This document shows, piece by piece, positions 10,001-18,081 of a DNA stretch of 64,000 nucleotides. The notes under the pieces are model-generated. The model was not told the DNA's origin and ran no database searches. It saw nothing but the letters and a program-made list of their open reading frames with translations. This DNA comes from Streptomyces sp. PR69 (lineage in GTDB: Bacteria > Actinomycetota > Actinomycetes > Streptomycetales > Streptomycetaceae). The DNA is taken from the NCBI RefSeq assembly GCF_026420845.1, contig NZ_JAOWCB010000024.1, positions 34,350 through 98,349 on the forward strand, given 5' to 3'. Positions within the stretch are counted from its first letter, which is position 1; each line of letters opens with the position of its first letter. Position numbers and translations under genes: made by a program.

Positions 10001-10988
10001 GAGCCCGCTCGGGTACGGCCTGCTCGGGCGCGGTCTGCTCATGTGCGGGCGGCGCGTCGTCCCCGTACGCGTACAGCGTCTCTGAAGACTCGCCGCGCGC
10101 CTGGCCCGGCACCCGGCCATGCGGCGGCGCGGCCGCGGGCGCCGGGGCCTGTCCGGAGCCGTGCGGTGCGGAGGCCGCCCGCGGGCCGGCCGCACCGCCG
10201 TCCGCCTCACCCCCCGCGGGGCGGTCGACGGTCCCCGCGCTGCCCGCGCTGCCGGTCCGCACCCGGAGCCGGCCCTCTCCGTCGGAGGCTGTCGGCAGCG
10301 GGGGCGTGCCGGTGGGCGGGGCGAGCCGCAGCGTGGACTCGCCGGCCCGGAGGAGGGAGCCCGCCGGGAGGCTTACGGGGGAGGGGCCGACCGGGACGCC
10401 GTCCAGTGTCGTGCCGTTCGTCGAGCCGAGGTCCTCCACCGTGACCCGGCCGTCCCCGTCGACGGTGACGGCGCAGTGCAGCCGGGACACGTCCGGGTCG
10501 TTCAGCGCGACGTCCGCGTCCGCCGAGCGGCCGATCGAGATCCGGCCGCCGTGCAGCAGATGCACCCCGCCCGCGTCCGGCCCCGCGACCACATGGAGCT
10601 GCTGGAACCGCGCCGAGGCGTCGGCGGACACCGTCTCGTCCTCCCCCGGGGACTGGAGCCGCAGCACCGCGCCGTCGATCAGCGGCGGCTCGCCCAGCAC
10701 CCGGCGGTGGGCGTCCAGCCGCTCCCCGCCCGCGTACAGCACGGTCGAGCCGGGCGCCTCCGGGCCGCAGACCGCCGATGCGAGCCCGGACGCCACCGCC
10801 GCCAGGGGGGTGCCCGCGGGTGCGGTGACCAGCACATCGCAGGCCCGCCCCGCGGTCGCCGCGGGGGGCACGGGCGAGGAGGCCGGGGAAGGCGAGGGGC
10901 TCGGGGAGGCCGAGGGCGCCGCGGATGAGGCGGCGGACGCCGCGGACTGCCCGCTGCGCGGCGCGAAGACGGTCAGCCGGATCTGCAT
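7071..10988 (-). CDS. FHA domain protein with EccC/FtsK-SpoIIIE-type ATPase domains
   Basis: 1305 residues from ATG 10988; the frame continues upstream, but this Met begins the conserved-looking MQIRLTVFAP. Residues about 128-215 are a forkhead-associated domain (SIGRSADADV, DVSRLHC, DLGSTNGT) that reads phosphothreonine. Residues about 290-580 are a low-complexity linker rich in His, Glu, Ala, Pro and Arg built from degenerate repeats. The C-terminal half resembles EccC/FtsK-type ATPases: a degenerate first module (GSLGLAGPRARL) and a second with Walker A GPAGSGRTE near 915 and Walker B VLVDDFDALV near 1130. The Walker A lysine is arginine. It is divergent from two Ser/Thr kinases, so it may be their phospho-dependent partner (inference). 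Confidence 0.82.
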   Translation of the reverse strand: MQIRLTVFAPRSGQSAASAASSAAPSASPSPSPSPASSPVPPAATAGRACDVLVTAPAGTPLAAVASGLASAVCGPEAPGSTVLYAGGERLDAHRRVLGEPPLIDGAVLRLQSPGEDETVSADASARFQQLHVVAGPDAGGVHLLHGGRISIGRSADADVALNDPDVSRLHCAVTVDGDGRVTVEDLGSTNGTTLDGVPVGPSPVSLPAGSLLRAGESTLRLAPPTGTPPLPTASDGEGRLRVRTGSAGSAGTVDRPAGGEADGGAAGPRAASAPHGSGQAPAPAAAPPHGRVPGQARGESSETLYAYGDDAPPAHEQTAPEQAVPERAPHQRWSAHDRGGHRAAAPEHASHDPATAESALQQQRAGDQERAGHEQSGHRPAASEHAPRDAATPEQAPRGQRAGQGQGADRGQDGRPQATPEHAAHEPAAAGRPPHEQRADRKQGRQRPVAPQHAPHEPGAPEATVHERGPEQSPHALGDAPDAPGTPDAPRAHSRRQATPPRGTRLPAASGPARRRGIGAWARRLTGARNEPARARPQQAEPPAAPSAPAVERWPDPAAVLLAALGPGPRLWERDAGHPEAMVLRLGTADRAELPSVPVTVSLREAGSLGLAGPRARLSGLARWVLAQLAALHPPTDLEIVLISADRARSLQERRAEWAWLGWLPQLQPGHGQDCRLLLAYDREQAAARAAELTRRLDEGPLGPAWASADRQAVAEAAARHTGPRTVVVVDGDPGTAALRETAARLAAAGAAAGIHLVTLAETAAASPASPVAVTYESACALSRPFRECGAVGLLSGDVATALRVMRTAGGQPAGHGTVGTVDAVSPAWAERFARALAPLRTEGAAVRPGRAAPLPRSARLLDELGLARATPASLLARWAAATHPGGDATAVLGAGPHGPLAVDLTAEGPHLLIEGPAGSGRTELLRSLAASLAAGDRPDRLALLLVDGAGAGAGGVSGGAPGAGLAACAELPHVTDHLSASDPLRMRAFAQALGAELKRRAELLDGVPFTDWQIRNARAERGGQKDGTSARQEAAERLAGRRRAAEPPAARHTVPHQADAPPESPPKPPSEAAPTEAAPTGAAASGAAPSASSEAPGGAADTRGAATPPPIAPQPDASGAPHPPRLPRLIVLVDDFDALVAPSLGSAGRPAAGSVVRALEAVARDGERLGVHLVAASARPDRTEDTEPARAARLRVVLDPPPSPTGAGPDDPAPGRGRLGHPDGRVTPFQSGRVTGRIPRTATLRPTVVPLEWERMGDPPTRRPVRELGNGPTDLALLASALERAARSVAAAPATPLAPVNSP

Positions 10989-11482
10989 CGCCCTGAGCAA
11001 TCCCTTCTGCGCGGGGTGCCCGGCAGGGGAGCCGCCCTGTGATCCCCCACCCGGCAGGTCGGCACGCGCCGCGAGGCTCCCTCCCTCACCGCTCCGTGCT
11101 GAGTGCATCCTCGCACCTGCCTCTGACAATCCGCCCGCACCCCGGTCAGAAGCGATCTTGAACGATCGTCTCCCGTCGCGAAAGTGCCTGGCAGGCGTCT
11201 GTTGGGAGGACGTCCGGCAACCTTCCGCCCGGTTTGCGCGTCTTCCCGGCGAACGCCTTCACGAGGCTCGATGGGATCTCCGGCGTTTCCGGGAGCCTCC
11301 GGGGATCTCCGGCGCGGTCCGGAGCGGTCCGGGGGTGCGCTGGAGATGCGCCGGGGCCCAGCCAACGGCAAGATCGTCGACGGTTGGGCGCCCCGGCGGC
11401 GCGCCGGGCGGCCTTAAAGTGGGTCGGACACCCGGACGCATCCGGGCCACGCAAGGACCACGATCAGCAGGGAGCGCATGAC
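10989..11482. promoter_or_regulatory. Divergent intergenic region between the FHA/FtsK-like gene and pkaA
   Basis: 494 bp with no credible gene. It should hold promoters for both directions. TAAAGT at 11415-11420 could be a -10 element for the kinase operon, but no good -35 precedes it. The stretch 11273-11330 is a run of short TCCGG-containing repeats, including a direct repeat GGATCTCCGGCG about 29 bp apart. Confidence 0.35.
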
Positions 11483-13279
11483 GTGCGGCCGGTAGGCAGC
11501 AAATACCTGCTCGAGGAGCCGCTCGGCCGCGGCGCCACGGGCACCGTCTGGCGAGCCCGCCAGCGGGAGACCGCGGGCACTGAGGCGGCCGTTCCGGGCC
11601 AGCCCGGCGAGACCGTCGCGATCAAGGTCCTGAAGGAGGAGCTCGCCAACGACGCGGACGTCGTCATGCGGTTCCTGCGGGAGCGCTCCGTGCTGCTCCG
11701 GCTGACCCACCCCAATGTCGTCCGCACCCGCGACCTCGTCGTCGAGGGCGATCTGCTCGCCCTCGTCATGGACCTGATCGAGGGCCCCGACCTGCACCGG
11801 TACCTCCGTGAAAACGGGCCCTTCACCCCGGTCGCGGCGTGCCTCCTCACGGCGCAGGTCGCCGACGCGCTCGCCGCCAGCCACGCCGACGGCGTGGTCC
11901 ACCGCGACCTCAAGCCCGCGAACGTCCTGCTCGCGGAGCGCGACGGCCGGATGCACCCGATGCTCACCGACTTCGGCATCGCGCGCCTCGCGGACTCCCC
12001 GGGACTGACCCGTACGCACGAGTTCGTCGGCACGCCCGCGTACGTCGCCCCCGAGTCGGCCGAAGGCCGCCCGCAGACCTCCGCCGTCGACATCTACGGC
12101 GCGGGCATCCTGATCTACGAGCTGGTCACCGGGCGGCCCCCGTTCGCGGGCGGAACCGCCCTTGAGGTGCTCCACCGCCATCTGAGCGAGGAGCCGCGCC
12201 GCCCCTCCACCGTCCCGGACCCCCTGTGGACGGTCATCGAGCGCTGTCTGCGCAAGGAGCCGGGCGAGCGGCCGAGCGCTGAGAACCTGGCCCGCGCCCT
12301 GCGCACCGTCGCCGAGGGCGTCGGCGTGCACTCCACGCCCGCGCAGATCGAGGCGGCGGAGGGCGTGGGCGCCCTGCTCGCGCCCGATCCCGCCCCCGCG
12401 CAGGTGCCCGACGCCCCGGGGGCCGCCGACCCCACACAGGTGCTGCCGAGCGGCGGCGCGTCCGCACCGTCGTACGACCCGGCGGCGGCGACCAGCGTGC
12501 TCCCGCAGACTGGCGTGCCCGGTGCGCCTGGCACACCCGGCGGGCCCGGCACACCCGGCGCGGGAGTGCCCGGCGCCGATCCGACCGCCGTCATGCCGCC
12601 CGTGCCGCCGCGCCCCGAGGGCGTTCCCGGAGCGCCGGGCGACTCCGGGCGGCCCGAGGAGCCGCACCCCTGGCAGTCCCAGCTCCAGGCGGCGCGCGAC
12701 CGCAACGAGCAGACGCAGATCCAGTACCTCGACCCGAGCGAGGACCCGCTGCGCCGCCGCCCCGCGCGCCGGCCGCAGCAGCCTCCGCAGCCCCAGCCTT
12801 CACAGCCGTACCAACAGCAGCAGGCTCCCCAGCCGTACCAGCAGCCACAGCGTCAGCCGCAGCGCCGTCCCCAGCGCCAGACGCCTCCGCCCCCGCAGCA
12901 GCAGTACGCCCCGCCGCCGCCACAGCCGCAGCAACAGCAGTACGCGCCTCCGCAGCCGCCGCCCCAGCCCCAGCAGCGCCAGCAGCCCGCTCCCCGGCCC
13001 CCGAGGGAGCCGATGCAGCCCAGAGAGCCGCGTCGCCGCAGCGCCAACCCCATGCGCATCCCCGGCCTCGGCTGCCTCAAGGGCTGTCTCTTCACGATCG
13101 TCCTGTTCGTCATCGCGGGCTGGCTCATCTGGGAGCTGACCCCGCTCCAGGACTGGGTCGCCCAGGGCAAGGGCTATTGGGACGCCATCGGCGACGCCGT
13201 CAGCACCGTCACCGACTGGGTCTCGGACCTCGGCGGCTCCGACCCCGGCGCGAGCACCGGCACGGGAACCGGACAGTAG
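11483..13279 (+). CDS. pkaA: Serine/threonine protein kinase, membrane-anchored (PkaA-like)
   Basis: 598 residues from GTG 11483, preceded by GGGAGC at a good distance. The kinase domain spans residues 1-270: glycine loop GRGATGTVW, VAIKVLKEE with the ATP lysine, catalytic loop HRDLKPAN (about 139), DFG (about 162), and GTPAYVAPE. A Pro/Gly- then Gln/Pro-rich disordered tail (330-510) leads to one membrane helix near 534-553 and a short external end. It sits directly upstream of a second kinase. The pair pkaA-pkaB upstream of prfB matches my memory of S. coelicolor, which is the basis of the symbol. The gene is divergent from an FHA protein that could read its phosphothreonines. Confidence 0.88.
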   Translation: MRPVGSKYLLEEPLGRGATGTVWRARQRETAGTEAAVPGQPGETVAIKVLKEELANDADVVMRFLRERSVLLRLTHPNVVRTRDLVVEGDLLALVMDLIEGPDLHRYLRENGPFTPVAACLLTAQVADALAASHADGVVHRDLKPANVLLAERDGRMHPMLTDFGIARLADSPGLTRTHEFVGTPAYVAPESAEGRPQTSAVDIYGAGILIYELVTGRPPFAGGTALEVLHRHLSEEPRRPSTVPDPLWTVIERCLRKEPGERPSAENLARALRTVAEGVGVHSTPAQIEAAEGVGALLAPDPAPAQVPDAPGAADPTQVLPSGGASAPSYDPAAATSVLPQTGVPGAPGTPGGPGTPGAGVPGADPTAVMPPVPPRPEGVPGAPGDSGRPEEPHPWQSQLQAARDRNEQTQIQYLDPSEDPLRRRPARRPQQPPQPQPSQPYQQQQAPQPYQQPQRQPQRRPQRQTPPPPQQQYAPPPPQPQQQQYAPPQPPPQPQQRQQPAPRPPREPMQPREPRRRSANPMRIPGLGCLKGCLFTIVLFVIAGWLIWELTPLQDWVAQGKGYWDAIGDAVSTVTDWVSDLGGSDPGASTGTGTGQ

Positions 13280-13353
13280 CCTTCTCTCCCGCGTACGTTT
13301 AGGCGTCAAGGCGGACGGGGGCGTGGGGCATCGCCAGCGCTGAGGGAGCAGTC

Positions 13354-14634
13354 TTGGCACGGAATATCGGCAGCCGGTACACGGCCCAGCAGATCCTGGG
13401 GCGGGGCAGCGCGGGCACGGTGTGGCTCGGAGAGGGGCCGGAAGGGCCCGTCGCCATCAAACTGCTGCGCGAGGACCTCGCCAGCGACCAGGAGCTCGTC
13501 GGCCGCTTCGTACAGGAGCGCACGGCCCTGCTCGGGCTGGACCATCCACGCGTCGTCGGCGTACGCGACCTCGTCGTGGACGGCGAGGACCTCGCGCTCG
13601 TCATGGACCTCGTCCGCGGCACCGATCTGCGCACCCGGCTCGACCGGGAGCGCAGGCTCGCGCCCGCGGCGGCCGTGGCGATCGCCGCGGACGTCGCCGA
13701 GGGCCTCGCCGCCGCTCATGCGGCCGGAGTCGTCCACCGCGACGTCAAGCCGGAGAACATCCTCCTCGACATGGAGGGCCCGCTCGGCCCCGGCGGCGCG
13801 CACCCCGCGCTGCTCACCGACTTCGGCGTGGCCAAGCTGATCGACACCCCCCGGCGGATCAAGGCGCGTCCCGCGGGCCCGCACTCCCCGAACGCCTCGG
13901 GGATCATCGGCACCCCCGACTACATCGCCCCCGAGATCGTCGAGGGCCTGCCGCCGCGCGCCTCGGTCGACATCTACGCCCTCGCGACCGTCCTGTACGA
14001 ACTCCTCGCGGGCTTCACCCCCTTCGGCGGCGGCCACCCCGGCGCGGTGCTGCGCCGCCATGTCACCGAGACCGTGGTGCCGCTGCCCGGCATCCCCGAC
14101 GAGCTGTGGCAGCTGCTCGTGCAGTGCCTGGCCAAGGCCCCCGCCTCCCGGCTGCGCGCCTCCGAGCTGGCCGCCCGGCTGCACGACCTGCTGCCGCTGG
14201 TGGCGGGCATGGCGCCGCTGGACGTCGACGAGCCGGACGAGCCCGAGGCGCAGTCGCCCTCGGAGCAGTACGAGCAGACCGGCGCGCCGGAAGGCTCCGA
14301 CGCGCCCCGCCGCCGCGGCGCGGTCCCGCTGGTGCCCGGCGCGGCGCCCGCCGACTCCAACCGGGACACCCACACGTCCATGCGCGTGCCCGGCCCGGAC
14401 GAACTGGCAGGCGGGGCGCGCGGCACGGCCCGCGCCCCCCGCGTCCCCGGGCGGCACCGCCCCGGCTCCGCCCGTCACAAGGCCGAAGCGGTGCGCAAGC
14501 GCCGCCTCACGCTCGGCGCCGCAGGGGTGCTCCTGGCTACCGCGGCCGGCGTCGGCGGCTGGCTCGTCACCAGCGGGGACGACGGAGACCAGCCGCCAGA
14601 GGACTCCCGTCCCCCGGCCACGGCCGAGCCCTAG
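13354..14634 (+). CDS. pkaB: Serine/threonine protein kinase, membrane-anchored (PkaB-like)
   Basis: 426 residues from a TTG start with GAGGGAG upstream. The kinase domain fills residues 8-270: GRGSAGTVW, VAIKLLRED, HRDVKPEN (about 128), DFG (about 157), and GTPDYIAPE. A charged linker precedes one membrane helix at about 386-406 and a short acidic extracellular tail with no PASTA repeats. It follows pkaA by 74 bp and is probably co-transcribed with it. Its catalytic residues are all present. The symbol rests on tandem arrangement and length (about 417 residues for PkaB, from memory). Targets are unknown; the neighbouring FHA protein is a candidate. Confidence 0.87.
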   Translation: MARNIGSRYTAQQILGRGSAGTVWLGEGPEGPVAIKLLREDLASDQELVGRFVQERTALLGLDHPRVVGVRDLVVDGEDLALVMDLVRGTDLRTRLDRERRLAPAAAVAIAADVAEGLAAAHAAGVVHRDVKPENILLDMEGPLGPGGAHPALLTDFGVAKLIDTPRRIKARPAGPHSPNASGIIGTPDYIAPEIVEGLPPRASVDIYALATVLYELLAGFTPFGGGHPGAVLRRHVTETVVPLPGIPDELWQLLVQCLAKAPASRLRASELAARLHDLLPLVAGMAPLDVDEPDEPEAQSPSEQYEQTGAPEGSDAPRRRGAVPLVPGAAPADSNRDTHTSMRVPGPDELAGGARGTARAPRVPGRHRPGSARHKAEAVRKRRLTLGAAGVLLATAAGVGGWLVTSGDDGDQPPEDSRPPATAEP

Positions 14635-15152
14635 GCAGCGCGAGGGGGACCGCGGTGCCGTCGGCTTTTCCCCTACCCCGCCCCTTCCCGTAACTGGGGC
14701 AGGCCCCCAGACCCCCGTACGGCCTTCGGCCGTGTCCTCAATCTCCCCCAGACTTCGTCCGGGAGGTGCCCCCAACGGGCTTGATTTGGCTGCGCCAAAT
14801 CCCAGCCCGCCGGCGTTGGCAGCGCACACTCAGCCGCGCCGGCGTTTGAGGCGCGAGAGCCGGAGACTCAGCCCCGCTGGCGTTTGAGGCGCGAGAGCCG
14901 GAGACTCAGCCTCGCCGGCGCTTGAGGCGCGAGAGCCAGAAATCCAGCCCCGCTGGCGCTTGAGGCGCAAGGGCCGGAAATCCAGCCTCGGCTGGGGTGC
15001 CTCCGTGGGGGCCTGGGACGGGAGTCTGGGGGAGTTTGAGGAGCGGGGGTCCGGGGGCGGAGCCCCGGTTCGGGGAGGGGCGGGGGAGGGAAGAGGTCCG
15101 CCGGACACCGCCTGAAGGCAGGAGTGTCTCAGGCAGCCGTTACGCTGGACCC
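14635..15152. repeat. Nest of intergenic repeats between pkaB and prfB
   Basis: 518 bp without a gene. It includes a hairpin ACGGCC-TTC-GGCCGT about 80 bp after pkaB; a palindrome GATTTGGC-TGC-GCCAAATC (14783-14801) enclosed by GGGCT/AGCCC; four tandem 38-bp units (listed separately); and near 15040-15075 a GC-rich element containing GGGGGTCCGGGGGCGGAG. From experience these last elements recur between genes across Streptomyces genomes; I cannot count copies here. Confidence 0.75.
14831..14995. repeat. Four tandem 38-bp repeats plus a partial fifth
   Basis: Units start at 14831, 14869, 14907 and 14945, with a partial copy from 14983. The core of each unit is GGCG(T/C)TTGAGGCGC. Units 1 and 2 end in GGAGACT; units 3 and 4 end in (A/G)GAAATC, suggesting duplication in pairs. 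Confidence 0.9.
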
Positions 15153-16265
15153 GTGGCAGTCGTCGATGTATCCGAAGAGCTGAAGTCCCTCTCCTCGACC
15201 ATGCGGTCGATCGAGGCCGTCCTGGACCTCGAGAAGATGAGGGCAGACATCGCCGTGCTCGAGGAGCAGGCGGCCGCACCGTCCCTGTGGGACGACCCGG
15301 AGGCGGCGCAGAAGATCACCAGCAGGCTTTCGCACCTCCAGTCCGAGGTCCGCAGGACCGAGGCGCTGCGCGCCCGGATCGACGACCTTGAGGTGCTCTT
15401 CGAGCTCGCCGAGGCCGAGGACGACCCGGACACCATGGCCGAGGCCGAGGCGGAGCTCGCCGATGTGCGCAAGGCGCTGGACGAGCTGGAGGTCCGCACC
15501 CTGCTCTCCGGCGAGTACGACGAGCGCGAGGCCCTCGTCACCATCCGCGCGGAGGCCGGCGGCGTCGACGCCTCCGACTTTGCCGAGCGCCTCCAGCGCA
15601 TGTATCTGCGCTGGGCGGAAAACCACGGCTACAAGACCGAGATCTACGAGACGTCGTACGCGGAGGAGGCCGGCATCAAGTCGACCACCTTCGTCGTGCA
15701 CGCCCCGTACGCCTACGGCACACTCTCCGTCGAGCAGGGCACGCACCGCCTGGTCCGCATCTCGCCGTTCGACAACCAGGGCCGCCGCCAGACGTCCTTC
15801 GCGGGCGTCGAGGTGCTGCCGGTCGTCGAGCAGACCGACCACATCGAGATCCCGGAGAACGATCTCCGCATCGACGTGTACCGCTCCTCCGGCCCCGGCG
15901 GCCAGTCGGTCAACACCACCGACTCCGCGGTGCGCATCACGCATATCCCCACGGGCGTCGTCGTCTCCTGCCAGAACGAGAAGTCCCAGATCCAGAACAA
16001 GGCCTCGGCCCTCCGCGTCCTCCAGGCCCGACTCCTGGAGCGCCAGCGCCAGGAGGAGCGCGCCAAGATGGACGCCCTCAAGGGCGACGGCGGCAGCTCC
16101 TGGGGCAACCAGATGCGTTCCTACGTCCTCCACCCGTACCAGATGGTCAAGGACCTGCGTACGGAGTTCGAGGTCGGCAACCCCCAGTCCGTCCTGGACG
16201 GCGACATCGACGGCTTCCTGGAGGCCGGCATCCGCTGGCGCAAGCAGCAGGAGCAGGAGAAGTAA
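15153..16265 (+). CDS. prfB: Peptide chain release factor 2
   Basis: 370 residues from GTG 15153 (MAVVDVSEELKSLSS). RF2 recognises UGA and UAA stop codons and triggers peptide release on the ribosome. The tripeptide stop-codon reader SPF is near residue 206 and the catalytic GGQ loop (SSGPGGQSVNTTDS) near 247. There is no in-frame UGA near the start, so the programmed frameshift known from E. coli prfB is absent. No Shine-Dalgarno precedes the GTG. Instead TACGCT lies at 15141-15146, six bases before it, so the transcript may be leaderless. The gene is followed by a strong terminator. Confidence 0.97.
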   Translation: MAVVDVSEELKSLSSTMRSIEAVLDLEKMRADIAVLEEQAAAPSLWDDPEAAQKITSRLSHLQSEVRRTEALRARIDDLEVLFELAEAEDDPDTMAEAEAELADVRKALDELEVRTLLSGEYDEREALVTIRAEAGGVDASDFAERLQRMYLRWAENHGYKTEIYETSYAEEAGIKSTTFVVHAPYAYGTLSVEQGTHRLVRISPFDNQGRRQTSFAGVEVLPVVEQTDHIEIPENDLRIDVYRSSGPGGQSVNTTDSAVRITHIPTGVVVSCQNEKSQIQNKASALRVLQARLLERQRQEERAKMDALKGDGGSSWGNQMRSYVLHPYQMVKDLRTEFEVGNPQSVLDGDIDGFLEAGIRWRKQQEQEK

Positions 16266-16588
16266 TCCGGCTGCTGCCACATACCGGAATTCGCTGACGC
16301 AAGCGCCCGGGCAAATGAAAACTCGCTTTGTCGACAAGGGAACTGCCGCCTGAAGGGCGGCAGTTCTGTTTTATGTCACAGTTGCATCCGTGCAGGTCAG
16401 GCAAGCAATGCCATTTCGGACATCGCACGCGCAACCGCCTTGACGCTTGTGCGAAAACTGGGAAAGCTGACGCGCGACATGCGTAACTCGGGGCGCGTGT
16501 GACACGGGGGGCGCAGTGAACGACCTTCGGTGTCCGCTGCCCTGGACGCTGTCCTATGACGAGTACAGCTACTGGGGGTAGCAGCTAC
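16266..16588. promoter_or_regulatory. Intergenic region prfB to surface-protein gene
   Basis: 323 bp. Apart from the prfB terminator it contains no gene. A TTGACG at 16438-16443 resembles a -35 element, but no convincing -10 follows at the right spacing. Confidence 0.3.
16340..16372 (+). terminator. Rho-independent terminator of prfB
   Basis: Perfect 11-bp stem GAACTGCCGCC (16340-16350) and its complement (16356-16366), loop TGAAG, followed by TGTTTTAT. Confidence 0.93.
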
Positions 16589-17524
16589 ATGACGAAGAAG
16601 ACGCGGATCCGCGTTGCGCGTATCGCGGCCGGCGCGGTGATCGCGGCCGGCGCATCGCTCACCGCCGCGGGTGTCGCCCAGGCCGTGGACGACGAGGCGG
16701 GCCTGGGAGGCCTGAACGCCGAGGTCACCGTCGCCGCCGAGACGAACCCGGACGACGACAACCCGGCCGGCGGTGTCGACAGCGGCGGCACCTCTGAGGG
16801 CAACACCTCTGAGGGCAACACGTCGGAGGGGAACACCTCCGAGGGCGGCACCTCGGAGGGGAACACCTCTGAGGGGAACGCCTCGGAAGGGAACACGTCC
16901 GAGGGCAACACCTCTGAGGGCAACACCTCGGAGGGCGGTGCCGCGGAGGGGAACACGTCCGAGGGGAACGCCTCGGAAGGGAACACCTCTGAGGGCAACA
17001 CCTCCGAGGGTGGTACGTCGGAGGGGAACACCTCTGAGGGCGGCACCTCGGAGGGCAACACGTCGGAGGGGAACACCTCTGAGGGCAACACCTCCGAGGG
17101 CAACACCTCCGAGGGCAACACCTCGGAAGGCTCCTCCTCTGAGGGCTCCGCCAACAACGGCGGCACCGGCAACAACGGCGGCAACGACAACGCCAACAAC
17201 GGCGGTTCCGCCAACAACGGTGGCTCCGCCAACAACGGCGGCACCAGCGCCTCCGGTGGCGGCAGCGGTGAGGACACCCACGGCGGCGGCGCTACCACCT
17301 GCACCGTCGACCTGGACGGCGCGGAGTGCTCCGACAGCAACACCCCGGGCACGAACAGCGTCGGCTCGAAGCCGGTGCAGCAGGGTGAGGCCAAGGAGGA
17401 GCTGGCCGAGACCGGCGCCGCCGAGACCACGTTCCTGCTGGTCGGCGCCGCGACCATGATCGCTGGTGGGGTTGGCTTCCGTATGCTGCCGCGCCTCGTC
17501 GCCGGCGGCCGTACCGCTGCCTGA
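16589..17524 (+). CDS. Sortase-anchored surface protein with about 24 TSEGN pentapeptide repeats
   Basis: 311 residues from ATG 16589; an ATG 33 bp upstream lacks any ribosome site. It has a signal peptide with cleavage after GVAQA (about residue 32). After an acidic stretch come about 24 tandem pentapeptides (T/A)(S/A)EG(N/G/S) encoded by 16790-17149, then an Asn/Gly-rich segment with NNGG repeats. A short domain with two cysteines (TTCTVDLDGAECS) precedes the C-terminal sorting signal LAETG (about 272), a hydrophobic helix and an Arg-containing tail. LAXTG is the class E sortase motif used for chaplins. The repeats are extended, acidic and hydrophilic, suggesting a wall-spanning stalk. No function is known to me. 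Confidence 0.88.
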   Translation: MTKKTRIRVARIAAGAVIAAGASLTAAGVAQAVDDEAGLGGLNAEVTVAAETNPDDDNPAGGVDSGGTSEGNTSEGNTSEGNTSEGGTSEGNTSEGNASEGNTSEGNTSEGNTSEGGAAEGNTSEGNASEGNTSEGNTSEGGTSEGNTSEGGTSEGNTSEGNTSEGNTSEGNTSEGNTSEGSSSEGSANNGGTGNNGGNDNANNGGSANNGGSANNGGTSASGGGSGEDTHGGGATTCTVDLDGAECSDSNTPGTNSVGSKPVQQGEAKEELAETGAAETTFLLVGAATMIAGGVGFRMLPRLVAGGRTAA

Positions 17525-17553
17525 TCCAGTGCGCAGCGCCTTACGGGTGCACA

Positions 17554-17603
17554 GTGCGCAAGGGCCCGGGGCTGATCCGAATCAGCCCCGGGCCCTTGCG
17601 CAC
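17554..17603. terminator. Bidirectional terminator
   Basis: Perfect 23-bp inverted repeat (17554-17576 and 17581-17603) with the loop CCGA, lying between the convergent repeat-protein gene and the small zinc-ribbon protein gene. Confidence 0.9.
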
Positions 17604-17613
17604 GTATGAGCGA

Positions 17614-17805
17614 TTACGCGGTCTGGTGAGCGGCCAGCAGCCCCGCCGCCGCGATCAGCAGCACCAGCAGCGTCAACAGCGCCGCCGGGCTCAGTCCGCC
17701 GAAGGGGCCCTGCTGCAGCCGCTCGCGGTTTGCCCGGCAGACCGGGCAGCGACCCTCGGTCACCGGAGCCGCACAGTTCGCGCATACCAGTCGGTCATAG
17801 GTCAT
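17614..17805 (-). CDS. Small membrane protein with an N-terminal zinc ribbon
   Basis: 63 residues from ATG 17805, preceded by a near-ideal GGAGGAAAG at 7-nt spacing, which makes this a real gene despite its size. Two CxxC knuckles (CANC at about 8-11 and CPVC at about 20-23) form a zinc ribbon on the cytoplasmic side. A single helix (ALLTLLVLLIAAAGLLAA) follows, ending in HQTA. The gene is divergent from ftsE and convergent with the surface-protein gene across a 23-bp terminator. Its function is unknown. Confidence 0.82.
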   Translation of the reverse strand: MTYDRLVCANCAAPVTEGRCPVCRANRERLQQGPFGGLSPAALLTLLVLLIAAAGLLAAHQTA

Positions 17806-18081
17806 GCGCTTTCCTCCTCCCGCGTGCCCGCCCGGCCGCTGGCGCGGACCTCAAGCACACTTCTTCCCGCCAACGCCCGGGGAAACGCGACGGTTCCCGG
17901 GTGTTCCACGGTGTTCCCCTCCCACTGTGCCAGCTCGCGCGGTTTTCGGCGCGTCCCGCCGGATCGGTCCATTCTCACACCCAGACAAAAGGCGCAACCG
18001 GGGGCGCTGACTGCGCACGCCTGTCCGTGTCGCGTAATCTCACGCTCACCTACTTCCTCCCGGCTGACCGCGTGGTGCACT

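Noticed and set aside
14831..14995. 38-bp tandem repeats as a CRISPR array
   Set aside because: The units are directly adjacent with no unique spacers and no cas genes nearby.
17559..17600. Possible CRISPR-like or attachment repeat
   Set aside because: A single perfect inverted repeat between convergent genes; explained as a bidirectional terminator. No CRISPR array is present in the window.
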